Of a stretch of 11,158 nucleotides of DNA, positions 7,043-11,158 are shown one piece after another. The translations under genes were made by a program, and so were the position numbers. A model generated the notes under the pieces. That model had not been told where the DNA came from. It saw nothing but the letters and a program-made list of their open reading frames with translations, and did no database searches. How positions within the stretch are numbered: the first letter of the stretch is position 1; each line of letters begins with the position of its first letter. The DNA comes from Lachnospiraceae bacterium (GTDB taxonomy: Bacteria > Bacillota > Clostridia > Lachnospirales > Lachnospiraceae): assembly GCA_900757145.1 (NCBI GenBank), contig CAAEMT010000056.1, forward strand, positions 1-11,158, in the 5' to 3' direction.

Positions 7043-7990
7043 ATGTATAAGATTTTAGCAGGTTATCTGAACGATAACCAGATTTTAATGCTGGGGATGC
7101 TTGTCACGTTTGGTCTGACGTTTTTGATGCTGAAGCATCCGTTTTCATTTTTGCCCAGCGACCAGGGGCGGGCGTTTGCGGTAAACGGAGAATTGTCGAG
7201 AGGAAAGCTCCGGGGAGTCGGGCTGACTTTTGTGATCAGCTTTCTGGTCGGCGGCTTTTTATTTTTGCCCGTGGATACGGAATATCTTATTTATGCGATA
7301 CTGCTGTTTGCAATGATGATGAGCGGGTATCTGGATGATGCGTCGGACAAGCCGTGGAACGAATATAAGAAGGGGCTCATTGACCTTGTCATTTCGATAG
7401 CGGCGGTGGCTACTTTTATCAATTTTAATTCCACGACAGTCATGATAGGCTCTGTGGAGGCCGAAATCCCTTCAGCACTGTATCTGTTACTGGGCGTTGT
7501 CCTTATATGGGTATCGGTCAATGTGACGAACTGTACGGACGGAGTGGACGGGCTGTGCGCCAGCACGGGAAGTGTGACTGTTCTGGCATTTGCGCTTTTG
7601 TTTTCGGAAACGCTTGGAAAATATGCTATGGCAGGCTTTTTATTCGTTTCGGTACTGTTTGCCTACCTGTATTTTAACAGTTCTCCGAGCAGCATGCTGA
7701 TGGGGGACGCCGGTTCCAGGGCGTTAGGATTTTTTATTGCGGTGCTCACGATGAAGTCAGGACATCCGTTCGTTTATCTGCTTCTGGCAGCGGTGATGAT
7801 AGTGGATGGCGGCATCGGGCTGGTGAAGATTTTTTTAAAACGCTTTTTGAAGATTTCCATATTGAAAAATACGAGGACGCCGCTTCACGACCATGTCCGT
7901 AAAAATAAGGGATGGTCGGATGCTCAGGTGGTGGCCCGCTATGTGATCATACAGGTGCTGTTTGTAGTAGCGGCCGCCGCGCTGATCTGA
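7043..7990 (+). CDS. MraY-like polyprenyl-phosphate sugar-1-phosphate transferase
   Basis: 315 aa integral membrane enzyme, about ten hydrophobic segments. Family members transfer a (N-acetylmuramoyl-pentapeptide or HexNAc) sugar phosphate from a UDP donor to undecaprenyl phosphate. Catalytic landmarks are present: GYLDD with Asp98-Asp99, NVTNCTDGVDGL at 160-171, MGDAGS with Asp222, and TPLHDHVRKNKGW with His282 and His284. The last segment resembles MraY PxHHH...KGW more than WecA or TagO, but the middle His is Asp283. The N-terminal cytoplasmic loop (LPSDQGRAFAVNGELSRGKLRGVG) differs from the usual GTPTMGG stretch of housekeeping MraY. It stands alone with its own promoter, not in a cell-division cluster, so it is probably a second MraY-type enzyme. 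ATG 7043 is preferred over 7022 or TTG 7004 because purine-rich GAAGGAAGAAGGAAA precedes it. Exact donor unknown. Confidence 0.85.
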   Translation: MYKILAGYLNDNQILMLGMLVTFGLTFLMLKHPFSFLPSDQGRAFAVNGELSRGKLRGVGLTFVISFLVGGFLFLPVDTEYLIYAILLFAMMMSGYLDDASDKPWNEYKKGLIDLVISIAAVATFINFNSTTVMIGSVEAEIPSALYLLLGVVLIWVSVNVTNCTDGVDGLCASTGSVTVLAFALLFSETLGKYAMAGFLFVSVLFAYLYFNSSPSSMLMGDAGSRALGFFIAVLTMKSGHPFVYLLLAAVMIVDGGIGLVKIFLKRFLKISILKNTRTPLHDHVRKNKGWSDAQVVARYVIIQVLFVVAAAALI

Positions 7991-8021
7991 TGGGATATAA
8001 AGAATAAAAGGGCAGGAAATA

Positions 8022-8070
8022 CATAAATCCCGCAGGGGCAAAACGCCTCTGCGGGATTTATGGTTTTTTT
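8022..8070. terminator. Shared terminator of convergent MraY-like and methyltransferase genes
   Basis: An 18-bp stem pairs 8022-8039 with 8045-8062 around AAAAC, followed by seven Ts on the plus strand. The minus-strand methyltransferase stop codon (8058-8060) lies inside the stem. It is a strong terminator rightward; leftward the T tract is poor (TATTTCC), so termination in that direction is less certain. Confidence 0.9.
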
Positions 8071-8852
8071 GCAAGCTGCAGGTCGATGGTATCGTACAGT
8101 GTGATGGAGCCGCCATGTCTGCGTATTGCATCCTCGATTTCTGAGAAAAATTTTTCCCTTATGTTTTGTTCTATCGCAATGTGGTCGGAATAGGTTCCGA
8201 GCAGTATACTGTATTCACTTGCGGAAAAGGTACGGGTCCTGTGGAACAGGGCATAATCGATATTTGTGAAGCCATATTTTTCTGCAGTCGTTGCCCGTTG
8301 CATTGCCTGCTTTTCGCTGTATTCGGTCGGCACTGCAGGCTTTTTATGATGGAAAGGATAATAATATTCAGCGTATATCCTGTCCATTTCCACAGCGAGG
8401 GCTGTATCGTTCTTGGCGCGATAAGGATGGTTGGCGAATCTTGCGAATATACCGCCGCTTTTGAGCATGGAGAACACCTTGGTATATCCGATGCTCTCCG
8501 GGATCCAGTGGAATGCCGATGCGGAATAGACCAGGTCATAGGCATTCTTTGAAAAAGACACATCTTCAAATTTGTTCGTTATAACGGAAAACTCAGAATA
8601 GTCTTTAAATTTTTCCCTGCACAGTTCAGAAAATTGTATCCCGTATTCCACTGCGGTCAGCTTGCATCCTGTTTTTAAAAACGGCAGGGTTGCCTGACCG
8701 TCGCCGATGCCTACTTCTACGGCATGGCAGGATTCATTAAGAGCGATATGGTCGAATATTGTTTTATAAAGTTCTTCAGGATACCCTGGGCGAAATTTTT
8801 CATAGACAGAAGCCACGGTATCAAATGTCCATTCCAGTCCGTTGATGATCAT
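8058..8852 (-). CDS. Class I SAM-dependent methyltransferase
   Basis: 264 aa, soluble, Rossmann-fold methyltransferase of the Methyltransf_11/25 type. SAM-binding motif I is AVEVGIGDGQAT at 44-55, the post-I acidic residue is Glu69 in LTAVEYG, motif II lies around FEDVSF...YDLVYSASAFHWI (95-117), and motif III is LKSGGIFARF (130-139). The N-terminal WTFDTVASVYEKFRPGYPEEL is typical of this small-molecule methyltransferase group (annotated often as UbiE- or trans-aconitate-methyltransferase-like). The C-terminal third, rich in aromatic residues, would bind the substrate, which I cannot name. The start is fixed by AGGAGG 8 nt upstream on the minus strand. It is transcribed alone toward the MraY-like gene. 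Family confident, substrate unknown. Confidence 0.9.
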   Translation of the reverse strand: MIINGLEWTFDTVASVYEKFRPGYPEELYKTIFDHIALNESCHAVEVGIGDGQATLPFLKTGCKLTAVEYGIQFSELCREKFKDYSEFSVITNKFEDVSFSKNAYDLVYSASAFHWIPESIGYTKVFSMLKSGGIFARFANHPYRAKNDTALAVEMDRIYAEYYYPFHHKKPAVPTEYSEKQAMQRATTAEKYGFTNIDYALFHRTRTFSASEYSILLGTYSDHIAIEQNIREKFFSEIEDAIRRHGGSITLYDTIDLQLAKKP

Positions 8853-8891
8853 CGCGATATCCTCCTGAAAGTATTGTTTTTTGATATATAT

Positions 8892-8920
8892 ATCATAGTA
8901 TACATATAAGAAATTTACAA
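8892..8920 (-). promoter_or_regulatory. Promoter of the methyltransferase gene
   Basis: Read on the minus strand, TTGTAA (8915-8920) and TATGAT (8892-8897) are exactly 17 bp apart, with transcription starting near 8885, about 33 nt before the start codon. An AT-alternating stretch follows directly. Between 8921 and 9040 I see only AT-rich sequence and no supported gene. Confidence 0.65.
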
Positions 8921-9040
8921 CGGCGGATATATGGCAAGAAGGAGTGAAAAAGCGGGAATGCCGTTGTTACTGAAGATTATTGGCACTTAAAATTTACTGA
9001 AAATAAAAATGAGAAAATAGATTTTTAGAAAAAAACGTAA

Positions 9041-9198
9041 GAGAACGATTCCAGATATTCACAGAAATTTTAAAGGTTTCGGTAAAATAGTGTATAAAAC
9101 AGATGATTTTTGAGTGCTGATGCGGTATTTCAGACAAAAAACGACGATTTTCGTATAAAATCAGGGATGTTGACAAAATGAAGAAAATGAATAAAATG
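9041..9198 (+). promoter_or_regulatory. Region A: multi-motif promoter of the HPr-like gene
   Basis: Contains in order GAGAACGATT (9041-9050), TCGGTAAAAT (9079-9088), GACAAAA (9133-9139), a consensus -35 TTGACA (9170-9175) and -10 TAAAAT (9192-9197) spaced by 16 bp. Transcription would start near 9204, giving a leader of about 60 nt that holds a small GCAGG/CCTGC hairpin (9207-9223). The same motifs recur with identical spacing in region B, 708 bp downstream. GAGAACGATT lies far upstream of the core promoter, so it is more likely a regulator site than a promoter part. Confidence 0.7.
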
Positions 9199-9265
9199 TA
9201 GCATCGGCAGGATAAAAAGCCTGCAAATATAAGTATTAAACGGGTTATTGAAAGGATGTGACAAG

Positions 9266-9496
9266 ATGAACCGCATGAAGATAAGACTGAACGGGGCTGC
9301 AGATGTGAGAGAATTTGTATATGAAGCGGAAAAATGTGATTTTGACGTGGATATCCAGTATGAATCTACAGTCGTGGATGCCAAATCTATTCTGGGCATC
9401 ATCAGCCTTGGGATGGCAAAGGTTCTGACGGTATACTGTCACGGTGAAAATCCGGATTTTATGAATAAGATCCAGAAATTTGCCGTAGCTGTATAA
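9266..9496 (+). CDS. HPr-like protein lacking the active-site histidine
   Basis: 76 aa, the size of a shortened HPr domain (usual 85-90). It starts MNRMKIRLNGAADVREF and continues to VVDAKSILGIISLGMAKVLTVYCHG, which matches the HPr segment NAKSIMGIMSL around the regulatory serine; Ser41 is the counterpart of Ser46. In true HPr the loop GLHARPA supplies His15 for phosphotransfer. Here that place reads GAADVRE and has no histidine, so it cannot carry PTS phosphate. This is the situation of Bacillus Crh (where His15 is Gln), which acts only as a serine-phosphorylated cofactor of CcpA. Whether Ser41 is phosphorylated here is unknown. The ATG at 9266 is chosen because AAAGGA lies 9 nt upstream; the upstream TTG would overlap that site. 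Monocistronic, with its own promoter (region A) and terminator. Confidence 0.85.
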   Translation: MNRMKIRLNGAADVREFVYEAEKCDFDVDIQYESTVVDAKSILGIISLGMAKVLTVYCHGENPDFMNKIQKFAVAV

Positions 9497-9566
9497 GTCT
9501 GTAAACGGCCACAAATTGAATATAAGGAAAGGCTGAAAATATTTTTTGGTTTAGCCGCAAGGAATG

Positions 9567-9609
9567 TCCCCCTTTTGCATTTTCAGGAAATGCAGAGGGG
9601 GATTTTGGT
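9567..9609 (+). terminator. Terminator of the HPr-like gene
   Basis: TCCCCCTTTTGCATTT (9567-9582) pairs with AAATGCAGAGGGGGA (9588-9602), with one mismatch/bulge, and is followed by TTTTGGTTTTC. It ends the HPr-like transcript about 70 nt after the stop codon. Confidence 0.88.
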
Positions 9610-9748
9610 TTTCAGCATTCATTCCGGGGATACTTGTATGTATACACTTTGATGCCGCGCAGGTCTTTTGGAACTTGTATAAAAAATCAAAAATAATTTA
9701 ACACAAATTTTCAAATCAGTAAAACAGATTTTTTGTGCAAAAGATTAT

Positions 9749-9906
9749 GAGAACGATTTTATATAAAAAAGATGAAACGGAGAGCGTCGGTAAAATTTAT
9801 AAAATGCCGCCAAAATTAGCGGGTACGGATTGAAAAAGATGACAAAACCGCGTGTTTTAAAGGCTTTTTGACAGCGGTTGACAAATTTCACAAATCGGAT
9901 AAAATG
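9749..9906 (+). promoter_or_regulatory. Region B: second copy of the multi-motif promoter
   Basis: GAGAACGATT (9749-9758), 28 bp, TCGGTAAAAT (9787-9796), 81 bp including GACAAAA (9841-9847), then TTGACA (9878-9883), 16 bp, TAAAATG (9900-9906). Every spacing equals that of region A. No protein gene follows; a predicted small RNA does. Extra TTGACA copies occur at 9868 and 9940. The stretch between 9610 and 9748 is AT-rich, and I see no gene in it. Confidence 0.7.
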
Positions 9907-9911
9907 GAATC

Positions 9912-10057
9912 ATCAAGAGGCGAGAGCGAAAAAAGCCTTTTGACAAATGCTTAATATTTTATATTAAGCGTACCCCCTCTTTTTTATATACTATACCCCC
10001 CTTTAGAGCCCTTCTGCCACCCTCCCCCCCTTTTTTAGGCAGAAGGGCGCTTTTTTT
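9912..10057 (+). ncRNA. Predicted C-rich small RNA with own promoter and terminator
   Basis: Transcription from region B would begin near 9912. A second possible promoter (TTGACA 9940-9945, 16 bp, TATTAA 9962-9967) would give a shorter form from about 9973. The RNA contains a 9-bp hairpin (GCTTAATAT with ATATTAAGC, 9949-9969) and two C-rich/U-rich single-stranded segments (C5 at 9973, C6 at 9996). It ends in a strong terminator: 10008-10018 pairs with 10038-10048 over 11 perfect bp, with a 19-nt loop holding CCCTC7T6, followed by seven Ts. It has no open frame longer than a few codons. The C/U-rich unpaired segments resemble those of Gram-positive small RNAs that bind Shine-Dalgarno sequences. 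Existence as a transcript is inferred. Confidence 0.65.
10008..10057 (+). terminator. Terminator with C-rich loop ending the small RNA
   Basis: A perfect 11-bp stem GCCCTTCTGCC/GGCAGAAGGGC is followed by GC and T7 (10051-10057). The 19-nt loop is unusually large and is made almost only of C and U. Confidence 0.92.
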
Positions 10058-10069
10058 ATGTGTACTCGT

Positions 10070-10141
10070 GCGCGGCGAAAGTGTCGCTGACGCGACCGCG
10101 CTTGACGTAGAGTGTGTGCCATGGCGCACACTCTTTTATTT
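10070..10141 (+). ncRNA. Second structured RNA element ending in a terminator
   Basis: GCGCGG (10070-10075) pairs with CCGCGC (10096-10101) and stacks on TCGC/GCGA (10084-10087 with 10092-10095, loop TGAC), leaving an 8-nt bulge CGAAAGTG on one side. An 11-bp hairpin follows (10109-10119 with 10124-10134, loop CATG) and runs into TTTTATTTAT, a typical terminator. No clear promoter lies directly upstream, so it may be the 3' part of a read-through small RNA transcript or a separate RNA. It matches no RNA family I can recall. Confidence 0.4.
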
Positions 10142-10182
10142 ATAGTTTTATCTGTATGCTTATTTCTTTCAAATCTCTGACC

Positions 10183-10211
10183 TTGTTATTTTTATACCCG
10201 CATAGTAAAAT
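10183..10211 (+). promoter_or_regulatory. Promoter of the lipoprotein gene
   Basis: TTGTTA (10183-10188) and TAAAAT (10206-10211) are 17 bp apart. The predicted start near 10218 leaves a leader of about 97 nt that holds the hairpin at 10212-10269. Confidence 0.6.
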
Positions 10212-10269
10212 AAAACACACACCCTGAGGGGAATCGAGAACTATGATCGCTGTGTCCGGAGTGTTTTTT
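10212..10269 (+). promoter_or_regulatory. Possible attenuator or terminator hairpin in the lipoprotein leader
   Basis: AAAACAC (10212-10218) pairs with GTGTTTT (10261-10267), then ACAC (10219-10222) with GTGT (10252-10255) across a 5-nt bulge. Inside is a small CCC/GGG hairpin. Six Ts (10264-10269) close it, as in an intrinsic terminator, and it lies between promoter and start codon. The outer stem starts upstream of the predicted transcription start, which weakens the case. Confidence 0.35.
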
Positions 10270-10314
10270 GGGCATGGCTTGTTTTTCGCAGAATGCGGAA
10301 AGGAACGGATAAAT

Positions 10315-11158
10315 ATGAGAAAGAAACAGGCGACAATGGCACTGATTTTGGTGTTGACGCTGGCGGCTGGCTGTGCGCCGGGGTATGTCAGAGAATATGC
10401 GCAGAAGGCTCAGCATGCAGGCGAAGCGATGTTTGAAGGAAAGACGGAGGAGGTCGTGGCAGAGCCGGCAGATTCCACAGAGACAGCAATGGAAAGCGGT
10501 GCAGAGACAGCAGGCGCGCAGGAATCGGAAACGGGGAGTACGGCAGAGACGGAAAGTGATGTGGAGACAGAAGACGGTGCGGAAAGAGAAAGTATGGCAG
10601 AGACCGAAAGCGATGTGGAGAGCGCTGCTGGAGCGGAGACGGAAAGTATTTCGGAAACAGCAGAGGTAAGGGAAGCGCTTCGCCAGATTGTGTTCCCGGC
10701 ACTCATGGAAGAAGTCCCGGAGGAGATTTCTTCCCTGATGGAAGAAAAGGGCGCGGATTTTACCGGAAAAATGACGGGAAAGGACGAACTGTTCTGGACA
10801 GAGGAAACGGCTCTGAAAACAGTACTGTCGCAGGAAAGCTATGATGACAAAATGCTGTGTATACAGAATATGGAGCGTTATAACGGAAAAGATAAGGGGA
10901 GCTTCCTTCTTATTTTTGAGGAAACTCCGTTAGTGGCGCGGCAGAGGGTGCAGGGTGATCTGTGGTATTTTGACGGCGAAACGGCGAAAAAACTTTTGGA
11001 TGATACGGTTTTTACGGGAATGCAGCTTGTGACGGGAGAGGCAGAGCCTTATCTGGTCGTGAGGATGCAGGAGGAGAAGCAGGAAAAGGCGGCGGTTTAT
11101 ACTGTAATAGAAGATCAGGTGCAGCCCTTTTTTACAGATTCGGTTTCCGTCCATGTGA
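10315..11158 (+). CDS. Lipoprotein with Glu/Thr/Ser-rich repeat linker, unknown function (3' end missing)
   Basis: 281 codons are visible and the frame runs off the right edge. The ATG at 10315 has GGAAAGGA about 10 nt upstream. Residues 1-20 form a lipoprotein signal: basic MRKKQ, a hydrophobic core ALILVLTL and the lipobox LAAGC, giving lipidated Cys20 on the outer face of the membrane. Residues about 45-118 are low-complexity, rich in Glu, Thr, Ser, Ala and Gly, with the unit AETESDVE twice (residues 77 and 95) and AETES again at 107; this looks like a flexible spacer holding the next domain away from the membrane. From about residue 118 (VREALRQIVFPALMEE) a folded alpha/beta domain follows, with many charged residues and LWYFDGE-like aromatic strands. 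I do not recognise this domain. It has its own promoter and leader. Confidence 0.85.
   Translation, partial: MRKKQATMALILVLTLAAGCAPGYVREYAQKAQHAGEAMFEGKTEEVVAEPADSTETAMESGAETAGAQESETGSTAETESDVETEDGAERESMAETESDVESAAGAETESISETAEVREALRQIVFPALMEEVPEEISSLMEEKGADFTGKMTGKDELFWTEETALKTVLSQESYDDKMLCIQNMERYNGKDKGSFLLIFEETPLVARQRVQGDLWYFDGETAKKLLDDTVFTGMQLVTGEAEPYLVVRMQEEKQEKAAVYTVIEDQVQPFFTDSVSVHV
10543..10647 (+). repeat. Near-identical repeats coding AETESDVE in the lipoprotein
   Basis: Two 24-bp copies (10543-10566 and 10597-10620) differ at two third-codon positions, and a shortened third copy lies at 10633-10647. They encode the acidic spacer of the lipoprotein and could change in number by slippage or recombination. 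Confidence 0.75.

Noticed and set aside
8166..8552. Plus-strand open frame opposite the methyltransferase
   Set aside because: The methyltransferase frame has SAM motifs, a promoter and a ribosome binding site; this frame has none.
8931..8990. 19-codon open frame starting MARRSEK
   Set aside because: No convincing ribosome binding site or promoter; this length is expected by chance.
9912..10141. Riboswitch or T-box leader
   Set aside because: No gene follows within reach on the same transcript, terminators end each element, and no T-box or known aptamer core was recognised.
10543..10647. Repeats considered as a CRISPR or mobile element
   Set aside because: Three in-frame coding repeats within one gene, with uneven spacing and no cas gene or transposase nearby.
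10373..10669. Arg-rich plus-strand open frame in the lipoprotein repeat region
   Set aside because: Low-complexity shadow of the GAG/ACG/GAA repeats; the other frame has a signal peptide, lipobox and upstream ribosome binding site.

Overview
The window looks like a chromosomal segment from a Gram-positive, low-to-mid GC clostridium, most likely a gut Lachnospiraceae. The reasons are strong AAGGAGG-type ribosome binding sites, sigma-A-like promoters, many intrinsic terminators, a lysyl-tRNA synthetase with a C-terminal tRNA-binding domain, a short HPr-like protein without the active-site histidine, and a small protein carrying the IGGADGPT peptide. This is an inference from gene style; no search was run.

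Layout. Bases 2-1897 hold lysS (5' end outside the window), followed by a terminator. Bases 2205-2711 encode a membrane-anchored rhodanese. Bases 2945-6846 hold a carbohydrate pair: a GH94 phosphorylase that most resembles N,N'-diacetylchitobiose phosphorylase, and a phosphohexomutase, separated by a large hairpin and closed by a terminator. Together they would phosphorolyse a beta-1,4 disaccharide and move the resulting sugar-1-phosphate to the 6-phosphate. Bases 7043-7990 encode a MraY-like polyprenyl-phosphate sugar-phosphate transferase with its own promoter. It converges on a class I SAM methyltransferase (8058-8852, minus strand), and the two share a terminator.

The right part (about 8920-10314) is AT-rich and holds the most unusual material. 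A promoter region (A, 9041-9198) drives a 76-aa HPr-like protein that keeps the regulatory serine but lacks the catalytic histidine. Exactly 708 bp downstream a second region (B, 9749-9906) repeats the same set of short motifs (GAGAACGATT, TCGGTAAAAT, GACAAAA, TTGACAAA, ATAAAATG) with identical spacing, although the sequence between motifs has diverged. Region B is not followed by a gene. It is followed by a probable small RNA with three C-rich/U-rich stretches and an 11-bp terminator whose loop is C7U6, and then by a second structured element ending in another terminator. This pair of matching promoters, one on an HPr-like regulator and one on a C-rich (possibly anti-Shine-Dalgarno) RNA, is my best candidate for an undescribed regulatory unit.

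The window ends in a lipoprotein gene (10315 to the edge, 3' end missing) with a Glu/Thr/Ser-rich repeat linker. It has its own promoter and a leader hairpin that could act as an attenuator. I saw no tRNA, rRNA, CRISPR array, transposase or phage gene.
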